Positions 9,423-17,774 of a stretch of 64,000 nucleotides of DNA are shown piece by piece. The notes under the pieces were generated by a model. It made no database searches, was not told the DNA's origin, and was given only the letters and a program-made list of their open reading frames with translations. How positions within the stretch are numbered: the first letter of the stretch is position 1; every line of letters starts with the position of its first letter. This DNA comes from Microbacterium oleivorans (GTDB lineage: Bacteria; Actinomycetota; Actinomycetes; Actinomycetales; Microbacteriaceae). The stretch spans positions 124,001 to 188,000 of the forward strand of contig NZ_LSTV01000003.1 in NCBI RefSeq assembly GCF_001644225.1, written 5' to 3'. A program made the translations under genes and the position numbers.

Positions 9423-9437
9423 TACGCTGGTCCGGTG
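9423..9437 (+). promoter_or_regulatory. Leaderless promoter of the HAD phosphatase gene
   Basis: TACGCT at 9423-9428, six bases, then GTG at 9435. The same geometry recurs at many genes in this window. An ATG at 9441 is the only alternative nearby start. Confidence 0.6.
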
Positions 9438-10163
9438 ACGATGGCTGAGCTTCCCGACCTCACCCGTTTCGACGGGGTCCTCTTCGACCTCGACGGTGTG
9501 CTGACCCCCACGGCCGAGGTCCACATGCACGCCTGGCAGAGCATGTTCACGGAGCTGTTCGCCTCGTGGGGCGTCGAGCCCGCCTACCGCGAGAGCGACT
9601 ACTTCGAGCACCTCGACGGCAAGAAGCGGTACGACGGCGTCGCGAGCCTGCTGCGCTCGCGCGACGTCGAGGTGCCGTGGGGCGACCCGTCCGACGACCC
9701 CTCGGTCGACACGATCTGCGGGATCGGCAACCGCAAGAACGTCGTCTTCGAGCGCGTGCTGCGCGCCGACGGCATCGCGCCGTACCCGGGCTCGCTCGCC
9801 CTCGTCGAGAAGCTGCAGGCCGCCGGCGTCCCCCTCGCCGTCGTCTCGAGCTCGAAGAACGCCCGCGAGGTCCTGACGGTCGCCGGCATCATCGACCGCT
9901 TCCCGGTCATCATGGACGGCGTCGTGGCCGAGTCCGAGCGCCTCGCCTCCAAGCCCGCGCCCGACGTCTTCGCGCGCGCCGCCGAGATGCTCGGGGTGGA
10001 CCCCGCGCGCAGCGCCGCCGTCGAGGACGCGCATTCGGGCGTGCGATCGGCCGCCTCCGCCGGGTACGGTCTCGTGGTGGGTGTGGACCGCGGCGCCGGA
10101 GCCCAGGCGCTGCGTGACGCCGGGGCGCACGTCGTCGTGGACGACCTCGCCGTCTTCGCCTGA
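9435..10163 (+). CDS. HAD hydrolase, beta-phosphoglucomutase-like
   Basis: 242 residues. HAD motif I FDLDGVLTP has the nucleophile Asp18 and general acid Asp20; motif II Ser lies in VVSSSKNAREV, the motif III Lys in SKPAPDVF, and the acidic motif in AAVEDAHSGVRSA. A cap domain follows motif I. The gene next to it encodes a GH65 phosphorylase, the usual partner of beta-phosphoglucomutase, which would convert the released beta-glucose 1-phosphate to glucose 6-phosphate. That function is inferred from context and family; a plain sugar phosphatase is the alternative. Confidence 0.87.
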   Translation: MTMAELPDLTRFDGVLFDLDGVLTPTAEVHMHAWQSMFTELFASWGVEPAYRESDYFEHLDGKKRYDGVASLLRSRDVEVPWGDPSDDPSVDTICGIGNRKNVVFERVLRADGIAPYPGSLALVEKLQAAGVPLAVVSSSKNAREVLTVAGIIDRFPVIMDGVVAESERLASKPAPDVFARAAEMLGVDPARSAAVEDAHSGVRSAASAGYGLVVGVDRGAGAQALRDAGAHVVVDDLAVFA

Positions 10164-10209
10164 CCCGCGGCATCCCCTGTCGTCCTGACACCCGAAGAAG
10201 GACCCCCGC

Positions 10210-12828
10210 ATGATCGATCGTCATCGTTTTCCCGTGGACCCGTGGCGTCTCGTCGAGACCTCGTTCTCGCTCGACGACGTCGGCGTCACCGAGACGCTGT
10301 TCGCCGAGGGCAACGGCTACCTGGGCCTGCGGGGCAACCACCCCGAGGGGCGCCACGCGCACGAGCACGGCACGTTCCTGAACGGCTTCCACGAGGTGTT
10401 CCCGATCCGGCACGCCGAGCGCGCCTTCGGCTTCGCCGAGGTCGGGCAGACGATCATCAACGCGCCCGACAGCAAGGTCATGCGCGTCTACGTCGACGAC
10501 GAGCCGCTCTCGCTCGACATCGCGGACCTGCGCGAATACGAGCGCGCCCTCGACATGCGCCGGGGGGTACTGACCCGCCACATCCGGTGGATGACCCCGA
10601 GCGGCAAGGACGTCGTCATCGACTACGAGCGCATGGTCTCGTTCGAGGAGCGCCACGTCGCCGTCATGCGCATCTCGGTCACGGTGCTGAACGCGGATGC
10701 CCCGGTCACGATCAGCTGCCAGATGATCAACCGGCAGGACGGCCAGGACGTGTACGGCGGCCCGGGGCTCGGCAAGCAGGCCGAGGCCGGGTTCGACCCC
10801 CGCAAGGCCGACGGTTTCGCGAACCGGGTGCTGCAGCCCGAGGATTACTGGCAGGACGGCACCCGAGCCGCGCTGTCGTACAAGGTCACCGACTCCGGCA
10901 TGACGGTCGCCGTCGTCGCCGACCACCTCGTCGAGACCGAGAACGAGTACTCGTCGCGCTCGCTCGTCGAGCCCGACGTCGCCAAGAACGTCTTCCGGGT
11001 GCAGGCGAAGCAGGGTGTGCCGGTGACGATCACGAAGGCCGTCGCGTATCACACCTCCCGCGGCGTCCCCGCGCGCGAGCTCGTCGAGCGCGCCCGCCGC
11101 ACGCTCGACCGGGTCGAGCACGAGGGCATCGAGCGGCTGTTCGAGCGGCAGGAAGCCTGGGTGCAGGCGTTCTGGGAGCGGTCCGACGTGCTCATCGAGG
11201 GGCACGACGACCTGCAGCAGGCGACCCGGTGGTGCCTGTACCAGCTCGCCCAGGCGGCCGCGCGCGCCGACTCGCTCGGCGTGCCCGCGAAGGGTGTGAC
11301 CGGCTCGGGCTACAGCGGCCACTACTTCTGGGACACCGAGGTCTACGTCCTGCCGTTCCTCGCGTACACGACGCCGCTGTGGGCGCGGAACGCGCTGCGG
11401 ATGCGGTACCTCATGCTCCCCGCGGCCCGGAAGCGCGCGGGGCAGTTGAACGAGGCGGGCGCGCTGTTCCCGTGGCGCACGATCAACGGCGAGGAGGCCT
11501 CGGCCTACTACGCCGCCGGCACCGCGCAGTACCACATCAACGCCGACGTCGCCTTCGCGCTCGGCAAGTACGTCCGCGCGACGGGGGACACCGACTTCCT
11601 GCACCGCGAGGGCGTCGACATCCTCGTCGAGACGGCGCGGCTGTGGGCGACCCTCGGTTTCTGGCGGTTCACCGAGACGGGCGAGCCCGAGAGCTTCCAC
11701 ATCCACGGGGTGACCGGTCCCGACGAGTACACGACGGTCGTCAACGACAACCTGTTCACGAACGTCATGGCGCGGTACAACCTGCGCTACGCCGCGCGCG
11801 TCGTGCGCGAGATGGCCGTCGACCAGCCCGAGGCCTACCGCGCGATGGTCGACCGTCTCGATCTCGACGAGGCCGAGCCGGTCGCGTGGCAGAGCGCCGG
11901 TGAGGCGATGCACATCCCGTACAGCGAGGCCCTCGGCATCCACCCCCAGGACGCCGTCTTCCTCGAGCGCGAGGTGTGGGACCTCGAGAACACCCCCGCC
12001 GAGCAGCGCCCGCTGCTGCTGCACTTCCACCCGCTGGTGATCTACCGGTACCAGGTCCTCAAGCAGGCCGACGTCGTGCTCGCCCTGTTCCTGCAGGGCA
12101 ACCAGTTCACCCCGGCCGAGAAGCTCGCCGACTTCGAGTACTACGACGCGCTGACGACGGGCGACTCCACGCTCTCGGCGGTCGTGCAGGCGATCCTCGC
12201 CGCCGAGGTCGGGTACCAGGACCTCGCGCTGGAGTACTTCCGCGAGTCGGCGTTCGTCGACCTCGGCGACCTGCACAGCAACGCGTCCGACGGCGTCCAC
12301 GTCGCCTCCGCCGGCGGCGTCTGGACGGCGCTCGTCGCCGGGTTCGGCGGCATGCGCGACCACCGCGGGGCGCTCAGCTTCGACCCGCGCCTGCCCGCCG
12401 ACTGGCCGTCGCTGTCGTACACGCTCCACTGGCACGGCACGCGCCTGCGGATCATGGTCCGCCGCGACGAGATGACGGTCACCGCCGACGACGGCGACGC
12501 CGTGTCGTTCACGGTCCGCGGCGCCGGGTACACGGTCGCCGGCGGCGAGACGGTGACCGTGCATCTCGACGGCCAGGGCCCGGTGATCCCGGGACGCCCC
12601 ACCCTCCGCCAGATCGGCGAGCAACTGCGCGAGGACGGCACGCTGCTGTCGGCATCCGTCCCTGACGCGACGGCCGCGACCTCGGTCCCGGTGCACACGG
12701 GCACGATCCCGATCGTGACCGCCGAGGAGCAGCCGACGGATGCCGGGGAGCAGGCGGCGCCCGAGCCCGACACCCGCACGCGGCAGTTCCCCGCGGTCGA
12801 CGCGGGCGATGTCACCGCGACGGTCTGA
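10210..12828 (+). CDS. Glycoside hydrolase family 65 disaccharide phosphorylase
   Basis: 872 residues. The order is an N-terminal beta-sandwich, an (alpha/alpha)6 barrel with SGHYFWDTEVYVLPF around 368-382, and GPDEYTTVVNDN with the predicted general acid Glu506. The family phosphorolyses trehalose, maltose, kojibiose or related glucosides to beta-glucose 1-phosphate and glucose. The substrate cannot be fixed by eye; trehalose or maltose is most likely. AAGGA precedes the ATG, 46 bp after the HAD gene, forming a two-gene operon. The C-terminal tail of about 70 residues beyond the barrel is Thr/Ala-rich and its last codons form half of a terminator shared with the next gene. Confidence 0.92.
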   Translation: MIDRHRFPVDPWRLVETSFSLDDVGVTETLFAEGNGYLGLRGNHPEGRHAHEHGTFLNGFHEVFPIRHAERAFGFAEVGQTIINAPDSKVMRVYVDDEPLSLDIADLREYERALDMRRGVLTRHIRWMTPSGKDVVIDYERMVSFEERHVAVMRISVTVLNADAPVTISCQMINRQDGQDVYGGPGLGKQAEAGFDPRKADGFANRVLQPEDYWQDGTRAALSYKVTDSGMTVAVVADHLVETENEYSSRSLVEPDVAKNVFRVQAKQGVPVTITKAVAYHTSRGVPARELVERARRTLDRVEHEGIERLFERQEAWVQAFWERSDVLIEGHDDLQQATRWCLYQLAQAAARADSLGVPAKGVTGSGYSGHYFWDTEVYVLPFLAYTTPLWARNALRMRYLMLPAARKRAGQLNEAGALFPWRTINGEEASAYYAAGTAQYHINADVAFALGKYVRATGDTDFLHREGVDILVETARLWATLGFWRFTETGEPESFHIHGVTGPDEYTTVVNDNLFTNVMARYNLRYAARVVREMAVDQPEAYRAMVDRLDLDEAEPVAWQSAGEAMHIPYSEALGIHPQDAVFLEREVWDLENTPAEQRPLLLHFHPLVIYRYQVLKQADVVLALFLQGNQFTPAEKLADFEYYDALTTGDSTLSAVVQAILAAEVGYQDLALEYFRESAFVDLGDLHSNASDGVHVASAGGVWTALVAGFGGMRDHRGALSFDPRLPADWPSLSYTLHWHGTRLRIMVRRDEMTVTADDGDAVSFTVRGAGYTVAGGETVTVHLDGQGPVIPGRPTLRQIGEQLREDGTLLSASVPDATAATSVPVHTGTIPIVTAEEQPTDAGEQAAPEPDTRTRQFPAVDAGDVTATV

Positions 12829-12844
12829 GTTCAGACCGTCGCGG
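12815..12844. terminator. Bidirectional terminator made of both stop regions
   Basis: Bases 12815-12828 and 12831-12844 form a perfect 14-bp inverted repeat separated only by GT. The left arm is the last coding bases and TGA of the GH65 gene; the right arm is the same for the convergent monooxygenase gene. Consequently both proteins end in the same residues, Ala-Thr-Val. Confidence 0.75.
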
Positions 12845-13940
12845 CGGCGCGCTCGCGGACGATCGCGCGGACGGCGTCGCGACCGGCACGGTTCGCGCCG
12901 ATCGTCGACTGCGACGGCCCGTAGCCGATGAGGAACAGCCGCGGCTCGTCGATCGCGCGGGTGTCCCGCACGCGCACGCCGCCGGCGGGGGTGCGCAGGC
13001 CCAGCGGCGCGAGATGGGCGATGTCGGCGCGGAAGCCGGTCGCCCACAGGATGACGTCCGCGCGCTCGAGGGTGCCGTCCGGCATCCGCACCCCGTCCGG
13101 CTCGATCGCGCGGAACATCGGATGCCACACCAGGGCGCCCCGGTCCTTCGCCGCCTGCGCCCACGGCGACCAGTGCGCGCCGGTGACCGAGACGACGCTC
13201 CCCGGCGGCAGCCCCTGCCGTACGCGCTCCTCGACACCGGCGATCGCCTGGATGCGCGCCGCGGTGTCGAACGCGACGGCATCCCACTGCGGTTCGGTGC
13301 GCGAGACCCAGAACGTGTCCGTGACGGCGGAGATCTCGTCGAGCAACTGGATCGCCGAGACCCCGGCGCCCACGATGACGACGCGTCGACCGCGGAACTC
13401 CTCGGCTGAGCGGTAGTCGTGCACGTGCAGCTGCCGTCCCGCGAACGACGCCTGCCCCGGAAAGGTGGGCCAGAAGGGTCGGCGCCAGGTGCCGGTCGCG
13501 TTGATGACGTACCGGGCCCCCCAGGAGCGGATGCCGTCGGTCTCCTCCGCCTCGACGTTGAGGCGCCCGCGCGGATCGTCGTCCGCCCGGCGGACGGCGC
13601 GCACCCGCACGGGGCGGCGGACGGCGAGCTCGAACCGGGACTCGTACGCGGCGAAGTACGCCGGGAGCACCTCGCGGCTGGGGGCCCGCGGATCGGCCGG
13701 GGGCACGGCGTAGCCGGGCAGTTCGTGGATGCCGTTGACGGTGCCCATCCGCAAGCTCGGCCAGCGGTGCTGCCACGCCCCGCCCGGGGAGGCCTCGGCG
13801 TCGAGGACGACGAAGGTGGGGGCGTCGTCGGGGTGGTCCGCCTCGACCGGGACGAACCCGCGGCGGCGCAGATGGTACGCCGCGCTCAGCCCCGCCTGGC
13901 CCGCGCCGATCACGAGGACGTCGACGGGGGTGGGGGACAT
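12831..13940 (-). CDS. Flavin-dependent monooxygenase / NAD(P)-binding oxidoreductase
   Basis: 369 residues. A dinucleotide-binding motif GAGQAGLSAAYHL is at 12-24 (FAD), and a second Rossmann motif VVIVGAGVSAIQ lies near 190 (NADPH). ILWATGFRADI toward the C-terminus is the ATG-type motif of flavin monooxygenases and related trk/YpdA-like oxidoreductases. It probably oxidises a small organic or sulfur/nitrogen compound; the substrate is unknown. It is a single gene, convergent with the GH65 operon and divergent from the GntR regulator. Confidence 0.85.
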   Translation of the reverse strand: MSPTPVDVLVIGAGQAGLSAAYHLRRRGFVPVEADHPDDAPTFVVLDAEASPGGAWQHRWPSLRMGTVNGIHELPGYAVPPADPRAPSREVLPAYFAAYESRFELAVRRPVRVRAVRRADDDPRGRLNVEAEETDGIRSWGARYVINATGTWRRPFWPTFPGQASFAGRQLHVHDYRSAEEFRGRRVVIVGAGVSAIQLLDEISAVTDTFWVSRTEPQWDAVAFDTAARIQAIAGVEERVRQGLPPGSVVSVTGAHWSPWAQAAKDRGALVWHPMFRAIEPDGVRMPDGTLERADVILWATGFRADIAHLAPLGLRTPAGGVRVRDTRAIDEPRLFLIGYGPSQSTIGANRAGRDAVRAIVRERAAATV

Positions 13941-14000
13941 GTGCGCTGCAACGTCGCGGTCGGTGGCGCTGTTCCCGCCGCCTCCGCGCGACGCGCCCGT

Positions 14001-14015
14001 TAGGCTGACCGGGTG
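14001..14015 (+). promoter_or_regulatory. Promoter upstream of the GntR gene, leaderless for a short ORF
   Basis: TAGGCT at 14001-14006 is followed by six bases and a GTG at 14013. That GTG is not in the regulator frame; it begins a 12-codon ORF that ends over the regulator start. Confidence 0.55.
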
Positions 14016-14051
14016 GCAGGCGTGACGTGGCGGACCGGGGGAGCACGATGA
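14013..14051 (+). CDS. Possible leaderless 12-codon upstream ORF
   Basis: A GTG at the predicted transcription start opens an ORF of 12 codons (V/M-A-G-V-T-W-R-T-G-G-A-R) whose TGA at 14049-14051 overlaps the ATG of the GntR gene as ATGA. The stop-start overlap suggests translational coupling. No family is recognised and it could be incidental; ribosome profiling would decide. If the regulator starts at the GTG at 14027 instead, the two frames overlap more broadly. Confidence 0.35.
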   Translation: MAGVTWRTGGAR

Positions 14052-14731
14052 GCTCGCCCGCCGTCGGCGCCCGCGCGGCGGATGGCGTGTTCGACGGCCT
14101 GCGCGAGGACATCGTCGCCGGTCGCCTCACCGTGGGGGAGCGCCTCCCCTCCGAGGCGGCGCTCGCCGAGCGCTATGGGGTGAGCCGTCCGAGCGTGCGC
14201 GAGGCGATCCGCTCCCTGCAGGCCCTCGGCCTCACCCGCACCCGTACGGGCAGCGGGACGTACGTCGTGTCGGACCGTCCCGCCCTCTCGCTCGGCTACG
14301 GCGACTTCTCGCCGCGCGACCTCAGCGAGGCCCGGCCGCACATCGAGGTCCCCGCCGCGGGCCTCGCCGCCGAGCGCCGCACCGAGGAGCAGCGCGCCGA
14401 GCTCGTCGCGCTGTGCGACCGGATGGACGCGACGATCGATCCCGAGGAGTGGGTCGACCTCGACTCGCGCTTCCACGTGCTGGTGGCCGTGGCATCCGGC
14501 AACGCGGTCTTCGCCCGCGCCGTCGGCGACATCCGCGACGCCCTCAGCCATCAGTCCGGGGTCGTCAACCTCATCGCGCACCGGCGCGAACCCTCATCGC
14601 GCGAGCACCGCGCCATCGCCGAGGCGATCGGCATCGGCTCGGCCATCGAGGCGCGCGAGGCCATGCGCGCGCACCTCGGCGCGGTCGAGCGTGTCGTCAG
14701 CCCGCTGTCGGAACCAGCTTCTCGGGACTGA
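14048..14731 (+). CDS. GntR/FCD family transcriptional regulator
   Basis: 227 residues from the ATG at 14048, which has GGGGGAG 5 nt upstream; a GTG at 14027 is an alternative. A winged-helix GntR domain (VFDGLREDIVAGRLTVGERLPSE, then SRPSVREAIRSLQALGL) covers about 12-75. An FCD ligand-binding domain follows, with the metal-site His residues in DSRFHVLV and REHRAIAEAI. FCD regulators sense small carboxylates or amino acids. The neighbouring aspartase, permease and asparaginase suggest control of asparagine/aspartate use; two near-palindromes in that divergent promoter fit its expected operator type. Its 3' end overlaps the convergent aspA by 35 bp. Confidence 0.9.
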   Translation: MSSPAVGARAADGVFDGLREDIVAGRLTVGERLPSEAALAERYGVSRPSVREAIRSLQALGLTRTRTGSGTYVVSDRPALSLGYGDFSPRDLSEARPHIEVPAAGLAAERRTEEQRAELVALCDRMDATIDPEEWVDLDSRFHVLVAVASGNAVFARAVGDIRDALSHQSGVVNLIAHRREPSSREHRAIAEAIGIGSAIEAREAMRAHLGAVERVVSPLSEPASRD

Positions 14732-16094
14732 GCGCCGCCGCCAGCGCGTCCGGCGTCAGCAGCCCGCGCTCGAGCACGACCTCGGGCACCGTGCGTCCCG
14801 ACAGGAGCGCCTCGCCCGCGACCTCGGTCGCAGCGCGGTAGCCGATGAGCGGGTTGAGCGCCGTGGCGAGACCGATCGAATCGGTCACGCGGGCGGCCAT
14901 CACGTCGGGACGGGCCTGGATGCCGCTGACGCACCGCTCGGCCAGCAGTCGGCATGCGGCGGTCAGGTGCGCGATGCTCTGCGACAGGGCGCGCACGATG
15001 ACCGGCTCGAAGGCGTTCAGCTGAAGCTGACCGGCCTCGGCGGCGAGGGTGACGGCGAGATCGTCGGCGATGACCGTGTACGCGACCTGCGTGACCATCT
15101 CGGGGATGACGGGGTTCACCTTGCCGGGCATGATGCTCGACCCCGCCTGCAGGGCCGGCAGGGTGATCTCGCCCAGGCCCGCGCGCGGCCCCGACGACAG
15201 CAGCCGCAGGTCGTTGCACGTCTTCGACAGCTTGACGGCGATGCGCTTGAGCATGCCCGACAGGTGCACGAACGCTCCCGGGTCCTGCGTCGCCTCGACG
15301 AGGTCGGCCGCGGGGACGAACGGGCGGCCGGTGAGCTCGGCGAGGTGCGCGACGGCGAGCGGGCCGTAGCCGGCGGGGGCGTTCAGGCCGGTGCCGATCG
15401 CCGTCGCGCCGAGGTTCACCTCGAGCAGCAGCCGCGCGGATTCCCGCAGGCGCTGGCGGTCCTCGTCGAGCATGACCGCGAACGCGCCGAACTCCTGCCC
15501 GAGGGTCATCGGCACGGCATCCTGCAGCTGCGTCCTGCCGATCTTCACGAACCCCGCGAACTCGGCCGCCTTCGCGACGAACGCGTCGTGCAGCACTCCC
15601 ATCGCGGCATCCAGTCCGTCGACGCCTTCGACGAGGGCGACGTCGATCGCGGTCGGGTAGGCGTCGTTGGTGGACTGGCTGAGGTTGACGTGGTCGTTGG
15701 GGTGCAGGTGGGCGTACTCGCCCTTGGCGTGACCGAGGATCTCGAGCGCGCGGTTGGCGATGACCTCGTTCGCGTTCATGTTCGTCGAGGTCCCCGCGCC
15801 GCCCTGGATGACGTCGACGACGAACTGGTCGGCGAGGGCGCCCCCGCGGATCTCGCGGCAGGCCGCCGCGATGGCGTCGGCGCGGGCGGGATCGAGCAGT
15901 CCGAGGTCGCGGTTGGCGAGCGCGGCCGCCTCCTTCACGAAGGCGAGTCCCCGCAGGAGGAACGGGTAGGTGCCGATGGGGACGCCCGTGACCGGGAAGT
16001 TGTCGCGGGCGCGGGAGGTGTGGACGCCCCAGTACGCGTCGGCGGGGATCTCGGCAGGTCCGAGCAGGTCGTGCTCGGTGCGCGTCGTCGTCAT
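14697..16094 (-). CDS. aspA: Aspartate ammonia-lyase (aspartase)
   Basis: 465 residues, the normal aspartase length. The fumarase/aspartase signature GSSIMPGKVNPVIPEMV is present, with STNDAYPTAI and GRTQLQDAVPMT in the expected positions. It deaminates L-aspartate to fumarate and ammonia. The start MTTTRTEH is preceded by AGGAAGAGAG. A -10 box TAGGTT (minus strand, 16129-16134) overlaps a candidate operator. Fumarase class II is the alternative, but the asparagine permease/asparaginase neighbours favour aspartase. Confidence 0.92.
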   Translation of the reverse strand: MTTTRTEHDLLGPAEIPADAYWGVHTSRARDNFPVTGVPIGTYPFLLRGLAFVKEAAALANRDLGLLDPARADAIAAACREIRGGALADQFVVDVIQGGAGTSTNMNANEVIANRALEILGHAKGEYAHLHPNDHVNLSQSTNDAYPTAIDVALVEGVDGLDAAMGVLHDAFVAKAAEFAGFVKIGRTQLQDAVPMTLGQEFGAFAVMLDEDRQRLRESARLLLEVNLGATAIGTGLNAPAGYGPLAVAHLAELTGRPFVPAADLVEATQDPGAFVHLSGMLKRIAVKLSKTCNDLRLLSSGPRAGLGEITLPALQAGSSIMPGKVNPVIPEMVTQVAYTVIADDLAVTLAAEAGQLQLNAFEPVIVRALSQSIAHLTAACRLLAERCVSGIQARPDVMAARVTDSIGLATALNPLIGYRAATEVAGEALLSGRTVPEVVLERGLLTPDALAAALSPEKLVPTAG

Positions 16095-16131
16095 GTCGCT
16101 CTCTTCCTCGAGGTGGACGAACGGCGCAAAC

Positions 16132-16142
16132 CTATCAGACAG
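16132..16142. promoter_or_regulatory. Candidate GntR operator 1 (aspA side)
   Basis: CTATCAGACAG, an 11-bp near-palindrome (8 of 11 positions symmetric) overlapping the predicted aspA -10 box. A second copy, CTGTCAGGCAG, lies 75 bp away on the permease side. The shape resembles FadR/FCD operators with GT-NNN-AC cores. Confidence 0.5.
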
Positions 16143-16206
16143 ATTTGACTTTCGGGTCGCGAAGACTTGACGAATCCGGCCTGTGGGGTGTTCAGTGGTC
16201 CCGAAC

Positions 16207-16217
16207 CTGTCAGGCAG
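16207..16217. promoter_or_regulatory. Candidate GntR operator 2 (permease side)
   Basis: CTGTCAGGCAG, differing from copy 1 at two positions and in the same direction, 55 bp before the permease ATG. The flanking ACC and AT bases are also shared by both copies, so the repeat is longer than the 11-bp core. Confidence 0.5.
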
Positions 16218-16271
16218 ATACCACATCCTCCTCGCGGCGACGGTGCCGACGAGCTCAGAAAGCGAGAACAC

Positions 16272-17774
16272 ATGACGACGGAGTCGACCACCTCCCAGAC
16301 GGATGCCGCACTGCTGCGAACCGCCGCGATCGCCCAAGCCGAGGGCGCGGGCTTCCACAAGGGTCTGCGCCCCCGCCAGATCCAGATGATCGCCATCGGC
16401 GGCGCGATCGGGACGGGCCTGTTCATGGGCGCCGGCGGCCGCCTCGCCACGGCGGGACCCGCGCTCGTCCTCGTGTACGCCGTCTGCGCCGTGTTCGCCT
16501 TCCTCGTGATGCGGGCGCTCGGCGAGCTCATCGTGCACCGCCCCTCGACGGGGTCGTTCGTGTCCTACGCCCGTGAGTTCTACGGCGAGAAGATGGCGTT
16601 CGCGGCGGGCTGGATGTACTGGCTCAACTGGGCGATGACCTCGGTCGCCGATGTCACCGCCGTCGCGCTCTACATGAACTTCTTCAAGCAGTACGTCCCG
16701 GCGCTCGCCGGCATCCCGCAGTGGGTCTTCGCGCTCGTGGCCCTCGTGCTCGTCCTCGCGATGAACCTCCTGTCGGTGAAGGTCTTCGGCGAGCTCGAGT
16801 TCTGGTTCGCGATCATCAAGGTCGCCGCCCTCGTCACGTTCCTCGTCGTGGGGATCTTCTTCGTCGTCACCGGCACGCCGGTCGGTGGGACCACCCCCGG
16901 TTTCCATCTGATCGTCGACAACGGGGGAGTGTTCCCGAACGGCATCCTCCCCGCCCTCATCGTTGTGCAGGGCGTCGTCTTCGCCTACGCGTCGATCGAG
17001 CTCGTCGGCACCGCCGCCGGCGAGACCGAGAACGCTCGGAAGATCATGCCCAAGGCGATCCGCGCCGTCGTGTTCCGCCTCGCCGTCTTCTACGTCGGGT
17101 CCGTCCTCCTGTTCGCGCTGCTCATGCCGTTCTCGAGCTACAAGTCCGGCGAGAGCCCGTTCGTCACCTTCTTCGGGTCGATCGGCGTGCAGGGTGCCGA
17201 CGTCATCATGAACCTCGTCGTGCTCACCGCCGTGGTCTCCTCGCTCAACGCCGGGCTGTACTCCACCGGCCGCATCCTCCACTCGATGGCCGTCACAGGG
17301 TCCGCCCCCGCGCCGCTCATGCGGATGAACCGGTCCGGCGTCCCCTACATGGGCATCGCGGTCACCGCCGTCGTCACCGCCCTCGGCGTCGTCCTCAACG
17401 CGCTCGTCCCGTCGCAGGCGTTCGAGATCGCCCTCAACGTGTCGGCGCTCGGCATCATCAGCGCCTGGGCGGTCATCATCCTCTGCCAGATCAAGCTGCA
17501 GCGGCTGGCTCGCGCCGGCGTGATGGAGCGCCCCTCGTTCCGGATGCCGGGCGCCCCGTACACGGGATGGGTGACCCTCGTCTTCCTCGCCTCGGTCATC
17601 GTGCTCATGGCGCTCGACTTCCCGATCGGCACCTTCACCGTCGGCTCGCTCCTCGTGATCGTGCCCGCGCTGATCGGCGGCTGGTTCCTGCTGCGCGACC
17701 GCATTCGGATGCTGGCCGCCGAGCAGACCGGCACGATCGCCGCCCTGCAGCGCACCGACGAGGGCGGCGCGTGA
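16272..17774 (+). CDS. Amino acid permease, probably asparagine
   Basis: 500 residues with about 12 membrane helices, APC superfamily, AnsP/GabP-like. The first helix carries IAIGGAIGTGLFMGAGG, the consensus amino-acid binding loop, followed by GELIVHRPSTGSFVSYAREF. The asparaginase gene overlaps its stop (GTGA), and the divergent gene is aspartase, so asparagine is the most likely substrate; this is context-based. The gene is divergent from aspA with two candidate operators between them. Confidence 0.9.
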   Translation: MTTESTTSQTDAALLRTAAIAQAEGAGFHKGLRPRQIQMIAIGGAIGTGLFMGAGGRLATAGPALVLVYAVCAVFAFLVMRALGELIVHRPSTGSFVSYAREFYGEKMAFAAGWMYWLNWAMTSVADVTAVALYMNFFKQYVPALAGIPQWVFALVALVLVLAMNLLSVKVFGELEFWFAIIKVAALVTFLVVGIFFVVTGTPVGGTTPGFHLIVDNGGVFPNGILPALIVVQGVVFAYASIELVGTAAGETENARKIMPKAIRAVVFRLAVFYVGSVLLFALLMPFSSYKSGESPFVTFFGSIGVQGADVIMNLVVLTAVVSSLNAGLYSTGRILHSMAVTGSAPAPLMRMNRSGVPYMGIAVTAVVTALGVVLNALVPSQAFEIALNVSALGIISAWAVIILCQIKLQRLARAGVMERPSFRMPGAPYTGWVTLVFLASVIVLMALDFPIGTFTVGSLLVIVPALIGGWFLLRDRIRMLAAEQTGTIAALQRTDEGGA

